From Candidatus Micrarchaeum sp. (lineage in GTDB: Archaea; SpSt-1190; DYHY01): a stretch of 36,141 nucleotides of DNA. This document shows positions 8,807 through 17,639 of the stretch, piece by piece (the first letter of the stretch is position 1; each line of letters starts with the position of its first letter). Under the pieces are notes generated by a model. The model made no database searches. It was given only the letters and a program-made list of their open reading frames with translations, and was not told the origin of the DNA. Made by a program: the position numbers and the translations under genes. The DNA lies in assembly GCA_020723935.1 (NCBI GenBank), contig DYHY01000011.1, positions 1 through 36,141 on the forward strand, given 5' to 3'.

Positions 8807-9258
8807 CCGGGAAGATTTCGAAAGTCAGGAAGAGCGGGAGCAAGGCGTCCAAGAAGATCGTCGTTATGGCCTTCGGGGCGTTCGACGGCGTGTATCCGGG
8901 CCACCTCTACTACCTGCGCCAGGCTAAGAAGCTCGGGGACAGGCTGATAGTCGCGATCGCCCGAGACAACGCTGTGTGGAAGTTCCATCGGCAGTACAAG
9001 CTCCCCGAGAACGAGCGGCTCATCCTCGTCAGGGAGCTGGGGATCGCCGACAAGGTGGAGCTCGGGAGCAACAAGCACGCGTTCGAGAAGGTCAAGAGAA
9101 TACGGCCCGACATCATCGCGATAACCCCGTTCCATCCGATAGATCCGGCGGTCCTGGGGGCGGACCTGAGGAAGAAGGAGATACGCGCCAAGGTCGTCCT
9201 GATCCCGCCCTACAAGAAGAACATCTACAACAAGTTCTTCTTCGCCGGCGCCATCTAG
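8803..9258 (+). CDS. Cassette copy 2, gene B: RibL/cytidylyltransferase-like nucleotidyltransferase
   Basis: MAFGAFDGVYPGHLYYLRQAKKLGDRLIVAIARD, YPGH instead of HxGH; ATGA overlap with 8162-8806. Confidence 0.65.
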   Translation: MTGKISKVRKSGSKASKKIVVMAFGAFDGVYPGHLYYLRQAKKLGDRLIVAIARDNAVWKFHRQYKLPENERLILVRELGIADKVELGSNKHAFEKVKRIRPDIIAITPFHPIDPAVLGADLRKKEIRAKVVLIPPYKKNIYNKFFFAGAI

Positions 9259-9318
9259 GCGGCCCGGATAGGCCCTTGGGATTGCTTTAAAATTGCGGCC
9301 GTCGGCCTTCCTGGCGCG

Positions 9319-9942
9319 ATGGAAGGCGCGGCGAAGGAGGAGGGCGGCGGCGAGAAGGGGCTCCTCCTTCTCTCGGGCGGCATAGACAGCCCCGTCGCCG
9401 GATGGATGGCGATTCGCGCGGGCGCGAGGATCGCCGCGGTCCACTTCTCGAGCGAGCCGTTCGTAGGGCCCGAGGTCGAGGGGAAGTGCAGGGTCCTCGC
9501 GCAGAAGATAGGACTCTCGGAGTTCGAGAGCGTCCCGATAGGCGCGCTCCTGGAGAAGCTCGCCAGGGACGCCAAGTTCGAGCTCTACTACGTCCTCCAG
9601 AAGAGGCTGATGCTCCGGCTCGCGGGGGAAGTAGCTAGGCGGGTCGGCGCCACGTTCCTCGTCACGGGGGAAAACCTGGGGCAGGTCTCGAGCCAGACGA
9701 TGCGGAACCTGGAGGCGATAGATTCCGCCGCCCCGCTCCCGGTCGCCCGGCCCCTGATAGGGATGGACAAGGAGGAGATAGTCGCGATGGCGAAGAGGAT
9801 TGGGACCTTCGAGATTTCCAAGGGCCCGGAAGCCTGCTGCGTCCTCGGGCCCAAGCACCCGTCCACCGCGGCAAGCCCGGCGGATGCCCTCGCGGAGGAA
9901 GAAAGGTTAAAAAACACGCAAGGGGGCTGGCCGTCCGGTTAA
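9319..9942 (+). CDS. Stand-alone ThiI-type PP-loop (AANH) domain protein without THUMP
   Basis: LLLLSGGIDSPVAGWMAIRAG PP-loop; TGENLGQVSSQTMRNL; ARPLIGMDKEEIVAMAKRIGTFEIS typical of the ThiI catalytic domain; only 207 aa. Confidence 0.8.
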   Translation: MEGAAKEEGGGEKGLLLLSGGIDSPVAGWMAIRAGARIAAVHFSSEPFVGPEVEGKCRVLAQKIGLSEFESVPIGALLEKLARDAKFELYYVLQKRLMLRLAGEVARRVGATFLVTGENLGQVSSQTMRNLEAIDSAAPLPVARPLIGMDKEEIVAMAKRIGTFEISKGPEACCVLGPKHPSTAASPADALAEEERLKNTQGGWPSG

Positions 9943-9943
9943 C

Positions 9944-10234
9944 ATGCCCGTGGTCACGTTCGTGGACGAGGGGAACAAGGAGGCGGAAGCCGCGCAGGAC
10001 GAGCCGCTGATACACGTCTGCAAGCGGACGGGGGCGGCGATCCTCTTCGGCTGCGAGGTAGGGGTGTGCGGGACCTGCATGATAAACGTCCTTGAGGGGA
10101 AGGGGAACCTCTCCGCGCCCGAGAGCCAGGAGAAGGATTCCCTCGTCATGTTCTCGGCAAAGGACAACCAGCGCCTCGCCTGCCAGTGCAAGGTGAAGGG
10201 CGACGTCAAAATAGAGAAGGCGCACGACCTCTGA
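9944..10234 (+). CDS. [2Fe-2S] plant-type ferredoxin
   Basis: GCEVGVCGTCMINV (Cx4Cx2C) plus downstream LACQC. Confidence 0.85.
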   Translation: MPVVTFVDEGNKEAEAAQDEPLIHVCKRTGAAILFGCEVGVCGTCMINVLEGKGNLSAPESQEKDSLVMFSAKDNQRLACQCKVKGDVKIEKAHDL

Positions 10235-10276
10235 CGCCGAGGGGCGGTTTGCCATTTTGACGGCGGGGGCCGGAAG

Positions 10277-11399
10277 ATGAGCGGAAAGGGATTCGTTTCC
10301 AAGGGCCTTGCGCAATTCATCAGGAGCGGGCTCATCGACTATTCCTATTCCGAGTCCGGGAAGGCTAGGACCGACCTCTCCCTCGGGACAAACCCCCTCG
10401 GCCCGAGCCCGAAGATCTCCAGGAAGGGCCGGACGGCCGACATCCGCGGCTATCTGGAGGTCGCCTCGGGAAGCCTTGCGAAAAGGATCTCCGAGGCATA
10501 CGGGATCCCCGAGGAATGCGTGATAGTGGGCGCCGGAGCAAGCGACCTCCTGCATCTCGCCCTCGTCTCCTTCACCGACGAGGGGAGCGCCGTCGTCCTC
10601 CCGAGGACGACCTTCCAGCCGTCGAGCTGATCCTGCGGATATCGAAGGTCGACGTGGAATTCTTGGGGATGGACGAAGGCATAGGGATCTCCCTTCCCGA
10701 CCTCGAGCGCAGGGCAAGGGGGAAGGCGCGCGCCGCGGTCATCTGCAACCCGAACAACCCGACGGGCGGGACGCTCCCCGCGCGCGAGATCCTGGGTCTC
10801 GCCCGGAGGAACCGGAGAATCCTGTTCATAGTCAATGAGGCCAACATCGACTTACTTGACTTCGGCGGCGAGAGCGTCATACGCAGCGCGGCGAAATCCG
10901 GAAACGTCCTCGTCGTGAGGAGCTTTTCCAAGGGCTTCGGCCTCGCGGGCCTGCGAGTCGGCTTCGTGGTGGGGAGCCCGGCCCTCGCCTACGCAATGAG
11001 GTGGAGGCAGACGCCCTTCAGCGTCAATTCCTTCGTGCAGAAGATGGCCGCGGAGGCCCTCGAGGACATGGCGCATCTCAAGCGGAGCAGGGAATACGTC
11101 CCGTCCGGGGGGAGCGCGCGTTCATTAAGGCAGGTCTCAACGGGCTCGGGATCGGCCGCGTCTCCTCGGATTCGAATTACGTCCTCGCCAGGGTGTCGCC
11201 GCCCTTCCGATCGTCTGGGGATTTCTGCCGCAAGTGCCTCGCCGAGGGCGTCTCCGTCGTGGACGGCGCGCATTTCCGGGGCCTCGGGGGCTCCTACGTC
11301 AGGATCTGCCCGCGGAAACGCGCGGAGAACGAGAGGTTCCTTCGCGTCGTGGGGGGAATCCTGCCGGAAAGTAACGGCGTGAAGGCAAAAACAATCTGA
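10277..11399 (+). pseudogene. PLP-dependent aminotransferase (HisC/CobD-like), split by two frameshifts
   Basis: Consecutive ORFs in different frames: ...VIVGAGASDLLHLALVSF...PRTTFQP | ELILRISKVDVEFLG...VICNPNNPTGG...VVRSFSKGFGLAGLRVGF | ERAFIKAGLNGLGI...FCRKCLAEGVSVVDG...YVRICPRK. May be sequencing indels. Confidence 0.75.
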
Positions 11400-11454
11400 C
11401 CTTGCGTGCGTCCGGCGCCGCGAAGTTTCGCAAGGCCTCGAAAAGGCCGAAAGC

Positions 11455-11466
11455 AAACTATATATA
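11455..11466 (+). promoter_or_regulatory. TATA box candidate for the 11488-11579 RNA
   Basis: aaactatatata, about 25-30 nt before the structured segment, in an intergenic region. Confidence 0.5.
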
Positions 11467-11487
11467 GTCGTCGAGCAGCCGGTCAAA

Positions 11488-11579
11488 GTGGCCAGCGCCC
11501 TTCCGGATCGACAGTAACTTCTAAGAAGTTCCCCCCCTCCCAAAGGCGATCCGGCAAGGGCCGCACCACATCCTTTTTC
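11488..11579 (+). ncRNA. Unidentified small structured RNA candidate
   Basis: Nested pairing: GTGG(11488-11491)/CCAC(11566-11569); GCCCTTCCGGATCG(11497-11510)/CGATCCGG-c-AAGGGC(11547-11561); inner hairpin AACTTC-TAA-GAAGTT(11516-11530); followed by TTTTT. Confidence 0.5.
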
Positions 11580-11706
11580 AGGCCAGCCGGAGCAGCGCCG
11601 GCAGGAGACAGGGCGGACTCCTGCGAGAGGGTCCGGAGAATAACGAAAGAATCGCGCCCTCTTCGCAGGCGGGGCGCCCGCCTTCGGACTCCTCTTCCCG
11701 CGCCTA

Positions 11707-12318
11707 CTATTTCTTCACAGCGCCCGTCGTCTTGGCCATCTCGTCTATGGCCTTCCAGTCGATGTTCTTGAAGTAGGCCTCAAGGTACGCCTTCCTGTCC
11801 GAGCCAAAGTCTATGAAATAGGCATGCTCGTACACGTCGCAGTTGAGGACCGGGACTGCGCCCCAGATCCCGCCCTGGTTGTGCGCGTCGCCGACGTAAT
11901 TGTGCAGCCTGCCGTCCGAATGGTCGTATGCGAGGACAACCCAGCCCCGCGCGGTCATCGCGCAGGCGAGGAAATCCTCCTTCCACGCGTCGAATGAGCC
12001 GAAGTCCTTCGCGATCATGTCGACTATCCTGCCCGAGGGCTTGCCGTCGCCGCCCAAGATCCCGAAGAATATCTCGTGCAGGATCATGCCGTTAGCCGCG
12101 AACGACTCCTGCCTCTTGAGCTCGCCGAAGGCGCTGTACGTCGCGTTCGCCTTGGTCTTGTCTGAGGTCTTCAGCGCCGCCTCTATCTCGTTCCTCTTGT
12201 TCACGTAGCCCGCGTAGAGCTTGTTGTGGTGTATTTGGTTCGTCTTGTCCGAAATCCCGCCGCCGAGGAGGGCAAAGGGCAGGGGCTTCACCTGGTGCAC
12301 AGGCGCGTTTTCAGCCAT
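11707..12318 (-). CDS. sod: Iron/manganese superoxide dismutase
   Basis: IHHNKLYAGYV, HEIFFGILGG, DVYEHAYFIDFGSDRKAYLEAYFKNIDW metal-ligand regions. Confidence 0.9.
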   Translation of the reverse strand: MAENAPVHQVKPLPFALLGGGISDKTNQIHHNKLYAGYVNKRNEIEAALKTSDKTKANATYSAFGELKRQESFAANGMILHEIFFGILGGDGKPSGRIVDMIAKDFGSFDAWKEDFLACAMTARGWVVLAYDHSDGRLHNYVGDAHNQGGIWGAVPVLNCDVYEHAYFIDFGSDRKAYLEAYFKNIDWKAIDEMAKTTGAVKK

Positions 12319-12415
12319 TCTTTCAAATCACTCGTTTCGCGGCCCCTGAGGTCCCGTTTTAAACTTTTCGCACTGTTAGCTGGTACGTTTTATGTACCTT
12401 CTTCAGGCGACGTCT

Positions 12416-13327
12416 TCAGGCGATGCGCTGCTCCCTGGCCGCGAACGAGAGGACTGCCTCCGAGAAGCCGCGGCCTAGGGCCTGGCCGGCCGTCGCCCCC
12501 ATCTGGCGCAGGAAATCCGTCCATCCGCCGGAGGTCGACAGCTCGCTCACCGAATAGGTCCCTGCGCCCGAAAGCTCCTTTGCTAGCTCTATCGCGTCCT
12601 TCTTCGTCCCGAGCCTGTCGGCGAGGCCGAGGGACACTGCGTCCCGGCCGAGGAAGATCTGACCCTGGGCAAGAGGCATGAGCGTCTCCACTGGGATGTT
12701 CCTGTCGTGCGAGACGCTCGAGACGAACTCGTCGTGTATCTTGTCTATTATCCCTTGGACGTAGGCGCGCTCCTCGTCGGTCATCGGCCGGGCGAACGAC
12801 CCCGCGTCCTTGTACTTGCCTGCCTTGAGCGTCGTGTAGTTGACGCCGACCTTCGCGAGGAGCGCCGACGCGTCGAAGAAGTCGGAGAACACGCCGATGG
12901 AGCCGACGACCGCAAGAGGCGCGACGACCGTCCGGTTGGCGCTGGAAGCTATCCAATACCCGCCGGAAGCGCCCATGCTCGAGACATAGGAGACGACGGG
13001 CTTCCTCGCGCGCAGGTCCCTGATCGAGTAGACGATGTCCGCTGTCGGCGCCGTCTCCCCGCCGGGCGAGTCGATGTCCAGGACCACCGCGGAGACGAGG
13101 GGATCCTCCGTCAGGGAATCGAGGGTCTCCTTCGTCCTCTGGACGTCGACGAACGCGTCCTGCGAGAGCGCGCCGGAGCCCCCGCCTATCTGCCCCTCGA
13201 TCCGCACGACCGCTATTTCCCTGGGCGACGGGAGGTTGCCTGCGCCCTTGAGCGCGAGCGAGAACCCGAGGGAGAGAGTGAGGATTGCCAGAACGACGAC
13301 GGCCATGCCCAGTGTCTTCTTCTTCAT
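12416..13327 (-). CDS. sppA: Signal peptide peptidase SppA (S49 family)
   Basis: Single N-terminal TM; VVLDIDSPGGETAPTADIVYSIRDLRARKPVVSYVSSMGASGGYWIAS; LGRDAVSLGLADRLG. Confidence 0.85.
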   Translation of the reverse strand: MKKKTLGMAVVVLAILTLSLGFSLALKGAGNLPSPREIAVVRIEGQIGGGSGALSQDAFVDVQRTKETLDSLTEDPLVSAVVLDIDSPGGETAPTADIVYSIRDLRARKPVVSYVSSMGASGGYWIASSANRTVVAPLAVVGSIGVFSDFFDASALLAKVGVNYTTLKAGKYKDAGSFARPMTDEERAYVQGIIDKIHDEFVSSVSHDRNIPVETLMPLAQGQIFLGRDAVSLGLADRLGTKKDAIELAKELSGAGTYSVSELSTSGGWTDFLRQMGATAGQALGRGFSEAVLSFAAREQRIA

Positions 13328-13331
13328 GTGT

Positions 13332-13742
13332 TCAGATCCACTCCACCACGGTCGTCCCGGCGAGCGCGTCGGTCGACCTCTGCTCGCCGCCGCCCCACAG
13401 GAGGCGGAGGCTGTCCAGGAGCAGGAGGAAATTGACGAGCTTCGTGAGGCTGCGCAGGAGCGCCTGGAAGAACCCCACCTTCCCGCCGCCCCGTCCGGAG
13501 GACGCCGCTACGGTCTTCACCCGCACCACCATCTTCCCCAGGCTCTGGCCGAAGAGGTAGTCGGTCGACACCCAGTAGATGAGGGCGAGGGCCTGGGAGG
13601 CCGCGCCGATCGCGAGGGCGAGCGCGCCCGTCCCGTCGGAGCGCGGGGTGAGGAGGAGGTAGAGGGGGAACGCCGCGACAGCGCCGAGCACGAGCTCGTC
13701 GATGAGGAAAGCCCAGAGCCTGCGTCCGAGAAGCGCGCCCAT
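13332..13742 (-). CDS. RDD family membrane protein
   Basis: GALLGRRLWAFLIDELVL...DYLFGQSLGKMVVRVKTV. Confidence 0.75.
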   Translation of the reverse strand: MGALLGRRLWAFLIDELVLGAVAAFPLYLLLTPRSDGTGALALAIGAASQALALIYWVSTDYLFGQSLGKMVVRVKTVAASSGRGGGKVGFFQALLRSLTKLVNFLLLLDSLRLLWGGGEQRSTDALAGTTVVEWI

Positions 13743-13849
13743 CCTTGCGACTGTCGGATTGCGGGCAGCTTTTTATTCTTTCTTGCGGGCGGCGGGCCAT
13801 CGGCGGAGGGCATAGGTTTATTAGGCCGCCGCCGGGCCCCCGGAACGCA

Positions 13850-15142
13850 ATGTTGGACGTCAGGATCCTCAGAGACAATCCGGAGGCTGTGAGGAAGGAC
13901 ATTGAGAGGCGCGGCGGGGACGGCGCGATGCTCTCGCTCCTGGAGTCCGCCCTCGAGAACGACCGGCTCGCGAGGCAGCTCACGGTGCAGGTCGAGAAGC
14001 TCAGGCACGAGAGGAACAAGATAACCGAGGAAATAGCCAAGGCCTCCAAAGCCAAGGCGGACTCCTCCGCGCTCAAGGCGAAGGCCAAGGAGATAGTGTC
14101 GGAGCTCGCCCTCGACGAGCCCAAGCTCGAGAGGGCTAGGGTTGACCTGCACGAGGCGATGATGAGGATCCCCAACATCCTGCACGAGTCCGTCCCGCTC
14201 GGGAAGGACGACACCGAGAACGCGGTCGTGCGCGAGGTCGGGGAAAAGACGGCCCACCCGTTCGCGCAGAGGGGCCACGAGGAAATTCTCCTCAACCTCG
14301 GCCTCCTGGACCTGGAGAGGGCGGCCAAGATCTCCGGCTCCAGGTTCTACTTCCTCAAGAACGACCTCGTCCTCCTCGACTATTCGATAATGAGGATGAC
14401 GATGGACTTCCTGGCAGGAAGGGGCTTCACGCTCGTCAAGCCCCCCTACCTGATGGACCACAAGCCCTACATGGGCGTGACGGACCTGGGGACCTTCGAG
14501 GAGATGCTCTACAAGATAGACGGCGAGGACAAATACCTCATCGCGACGAGCGAGCACCCGATAGGCGGGATGTACATGGACGAGGTCCTCCTGGAGGGCG
14601 AGCTTCCGCTGCGCCTCGCCGGGGTGTCGCCGTGCTTCCGGCGCGAGGCGGGGAGCCACGGGAAGGACACCAAGGGGATCTTCCGCGTCCACCAGTTCCA
14701 CAAGATCGAGCAGTTCGTCTTCGCGCGGCCCGAGGATTCCTGGGCGATCCACGAGGAGATCCTCTCGAACGCCGAGCAGGTGTTCGGGCTGCTAGAGCTC
14801 CCCTACCGCGTCGTGAACGTCTGCACGGGCGACATCGGGACGGTCGCGGCCAAGAAGTACGACCTCGAGGCGTGGATGCCCGTCCAGGGCAGGTACAGGG
14901 AGATTGTCTCCTGCTCCAACTGCACCGCCTACCAGGCGGTCCGCCTCAACATCCGCTACAGGAAGGCGCCCGGGACGCCCTCCGAATACCTGCACACTCT
15001 CAACAGCACGGCGGTCGCGACCACGCGCGCGATCGTCGCGATCGTCGAGAACTTCCAGACCAAGGACGGGACCGTGAAGCTTCCCAAGGCCCTCTGGCCC
15101 TACATGAACGGGATGAAGGAGCTCGCGCCGAAATCCAAATAG
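13850..15142 (+). CDS. serS: Seryl-tRNA synthetase
   Basis: MLDVRILRDNPEAVRKDIERRGGD; coiled-coil arm; LAGVSPCFRREAGSHGKDTKGIFRVHQFHKIEQF; TATA-like ggtttattag ~26 nt upstream. Confidence 0.95.
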   Translation: MLDVRILRDNPEAVRKDIERRGGDGAMLSLLESALENDRLARQLTVQVEKLRHERNKITEEIAKASKAKADSSALKAKAKEIVSELALDEPKLERARVDLHEAMMRIPNILHESVPLGKDDTENAVVREVGEKTAHPFAQRGHEEILLNLGLLDLERAAKISGSRFYFLKNDLVLLDYSIMRMTMDFLAGRGFTLVKPPYLMDHKPYMGVTDLGTFEEMLYKIDGEDKYLIATSEHPIGGMYMDEVLLEGELPLRLAGVSPCFRREAGSHGKDTKGIFRVHQFHKIEQFVFARPEDSWAIHEEILSNAEQVFGLLELPYRVVNVCTGDIGTVAAKKYDLEAWMPVQGRYREIVSCSNCTAYQAVRLNIRYRKAPGTPSEYLHTLNSTAVATTRAIVAIVENFQTKDGTVKLPKALWPYMNGMKELAPKSK

Positions 15143-15192
15143 CGGAAAAGCCTCCGGCCAAACGATAAATACCCGGCAGGATTGCTTGCGCC

Positions 15193-17340
15193 GTGCCCGA
15201 GGAATATTCCCTGATCGTCTGCGAGAAGCCCAACGCCGCGAGGAAGATCGCGGAGAGCCTCGCGGAAGGCGGTGTCTCGGTAGAGAAGAGGGGGAAGGTC
15301 TCCTATTTCGAGATAGCCCGCGGCGGGAGGAAGCTCATCGTCGTCTCGGCGGTCGGGCACCTCTACGGCCTCGTAGAGGCGAACAAGGGGAAATGGACCT
15401 ACCCGGTCTTGGACACCAAGTGGGCGCCCGTCTGGGAATCGAACAAGACGGCGGATTTCGCCAAGCCCTACCTGCAGGTGATCGAGGACCTCGCCAAGGG
15501 CGCATCCGACTTCTACAACGCGACCGATTACGACGTCGAGGGCGCGGTCATCGGCTTCAACGTCCTGAGGTTCGCGTGCGGCGCCAAGGACGGGCGGAGG
15601 ATGAAGTTCAGCACGCTCACATCTAAGGAGCTCGTGGGCTCCTACGAGAAAGCCTCGGCGCACCTGGACTTCCCGCAGGTCGAGGCGGGCCTCGCCCGCC
15701 ACGAGATGGACTGGCTCTACGGGATCAACCTGTCGCGCGCTCTCTCGATAGCGCTCAAGAAGGCGGGAAGGTGGCAGGTCCTCTCGACGGGGCGGGTGCA
15801 GGGGCCGGCCCTCGCGATACTCGCCGCGCGCGAGAGGGAGATTGGCGCGTTCAAGCCGACGCCGTTCTGGCAGATAGAGCTCCTCACACACAAGCACGAC
15901 ACGCCCGTGAACGCCCTCCATGTCGAGGACAAGTTCTGGGACAGGGGCAAGGCGGACGCGGTTCTTGCGAAGACGTCGGGCGCCAAGGACTGCTCCGTGA
16001 AGAGCCTCGAAAGGAAGAGGTACGCACAGCCCGTCCCCACGCCCTTCGACCTCACGAAGCTGCAGACCGAGGCATACCGGCATTTCGGATATGCTCCTAA
16101 CATGACGCAGAAGATAGCGCAGTCCCTCTACGAAAAGGCGCTCATAAGCTACCCGAGGACGAGCTCGCAGAAGCTCCCCGAGCGCCTCGGCCTGCGCGAG
16201 ATATTGATCAGCCTTTCTAAGCAGAAGAAATATGAGGATCTTGCGGGGAAGCTCGCCTCGATGGGGGCCCTCAAGCCCAACGAAGGGGACAAGGACGACC
16301 CCGCCCATCCTGCAATATACCCCACCGGCGAGAAGCCAAAGGCGCTCACCGACCAGCAGGCCAGACTCTACGACCTCGTCGTGAGGAGGTTCCTCTCCGT
16401 CTTCGGCGACCCGGCGACGAGGGAGAGTGTGACAGTTGTGTTCGACGTTAGGGGCGAGCTCTTCTCGGCCGCGGGCCACAGCACAGTCGAGCGCGGATGG
16501 ATGGAATACTATAGTCCCTACGCCAAGTTCGACGAGGACGCCCTTCCCCAGTTCAGGGAGGGCGAGAGGCTCCCCGTGGACGCGATCAACCTCCTTTCCA
16601 AGGAGACGGAACCCCCGGCGAGGTTCAACGAAGCGAGCCTCGTGAAGAAGCTGGAGGAGGAGAACCTGGGGACCAAGGCGACGAGGGCCGACATCATCCA
16701 GACCCTCTACTCGCGCGGCTACATCAAGGAGAAGAAGATAGTGGTCACGGACCTGGGCATGGCCGTGATAGACTCCCTGGAGAAGAGCGCGCCCAGGATC
16801 CTCTCGGCGGAGATGACGCGCGAGCTCGAGGGGAAGATGGACGGCATAATCGAGGGCAAGGAGAAGCGCGAGGACGTAGTCGCCCGCGCGAAGGACTTCC
16901 TCGTGAAGGTCCTTGAGGATTTCAGGAAGGACGAGGCCGGGATAGGCAAGGTCCTCCTCGCGGGCCTGCAGATAACGCAGAGGGAGAGGGAGACTCTCGG
17001 GCCCTGCAACAAATGCGGCAAGGGGGTCCTCAAAGTCGTCTTCAACCCGAGGACGAGGAAGCGGTTCTGCGGCTGCTCGCAATACCCGGAGTGCAAGAAC
17101 GCTTTCCCCCTTCCCTACGCGCTCATAGAGCCGACCGGGAAGGTCTGCGACAAGTGCTCAACGCCGATCATAAAGGTGATACGCGCCGGCAAGCGCCCGT
17201 TCACGATGTGCCTTGACCCCGCCTGCCCGACCAAGGCGGACTGGGGCGAGAAGAAGGGGGCGGCCGGAAAGGAGAACTCCGAAGAAAACAAGGAAAATGG
17301 GACGGAGGCATCCCAATTCCCCGTTCCCCGGGCAAGCTGA
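15193..17340 (+). CDS. topA: DNA topoisomerase I (type IA) with C-terminal zinc fingers
   Basis: SLIVCEKPNAARKIAESL Toprim start; ISYPRTSSQKLP active-site Tyr region; C-terminal CNKCGKG...CGCSQYPECKN and CDKCSTP...CLDPAC. Confidence 0.95.
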   Translation: MPEEYSLIVCEKPNAARKIAESLAEGGVSVEKRGKVSYFEIARGGRKLIVVSAVGHLYGLVEANKGKWTYPVLDTKWAPVWESNKTADFAKPYLQVIEDLAKGASDFYNATDYDVEGAVIGFNVLRFACGAKDGRRMKFSTLTSKELVGSYEKASAHLDFPQVEAGLARHEMDWLYGINLSRALSIALKKAGRWQVLSTGRVQGPALAILAAREREIGAFKPTPFWQIELLTHKHDTPVNALHVEDKFWDRGKADAVLAKTSGAKDCSVKSLERKRYAQPVPTPFDLTKLQTEAYRHFGYAPNMTQKIAQSLYEKALISYPRTSSQKLPERLGLREILISLSKQKKYEDLAGKLASMGALKPNEGDKDDPAHPAIYPTGEKPKALTDQQARLYDLVVRRFLSVFGDPATRESVTVVFDVRGELFSAAGHSTVERGWMEYYSPYAKFDEDALPQFREGERLPVDAINLLSKETEPPARFNEASLVKKLEEENLGTKATRADIIQTLYSRGYIKEKKIVVTDLGMAVIDSLEKSAPRILSAEMTRELEGKMDGIIEGKEKREDVVARAKDFLVKVLEDFRKDEAGIGKVLLAGLQITQRERETLGPCNKCGKGVLKVVFNPRTRKRFCGCSQYPECKNAFPLPYALIEPTGKVCDKCSTPIIKVIRAGKRPFTMCLDPACPTKADWGEKKGAAGKENSEENKENGTEASQFPVPRAS

Positions 17341-17456
17341 CTATCTGCGCCGAACCAAACCTTTATATATGGCTGAGCGCGGACTCATCCTCGTTCTTTT
17401 CCCTTTGAAAAAAGAGAAAAGAATGGCGGCAAGGTTCCCCCTCCCACTGAAGTTTT

Positions 17457-17639
17457 TCAGCTTGCCGCCACCACATCCCCAAACTCGTCCTCTGAGAGCT
17501 CCGTAGGAACCTCGACTTCGAGGCCGGTCGATTCCTCCAGGGCGCTCGCGAGCAGAGCGAACTGCAGCTCGTCGACGTCGAACATTTTGGCGCCGACCTG
17601 CAGCCTTATTGTCTTGCTGCTCTCCTGAGCTGCCGACAT
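17457..17639 (-). CDS. Small acidic protein of unknown function (60 aa)
   Basis: MSAAQESSKTIRLQVGAKMFDVDELQFALLASALEESTGLEVEVPTELSEDEFGDVVAAS; SD-like GGTGAT just upstream of the ATG. Confidence 0.5.
   Translation of the reverse strand: MSAAQESSKTIRLQVGAKMFDVDELQFALLASALEESTGLEVEVPTELSEDEFGDVVAAS

Noticed and set aside
8170-9258. Single 362-aa ORF 8170-9258
   Set aside because: Its first part reads the cassette gene A2 in the wrong frame; only the part from 8803 is the genuine nucleotidyltransferase. A2 is better explained by the TTG frame with an in-frame TAG.
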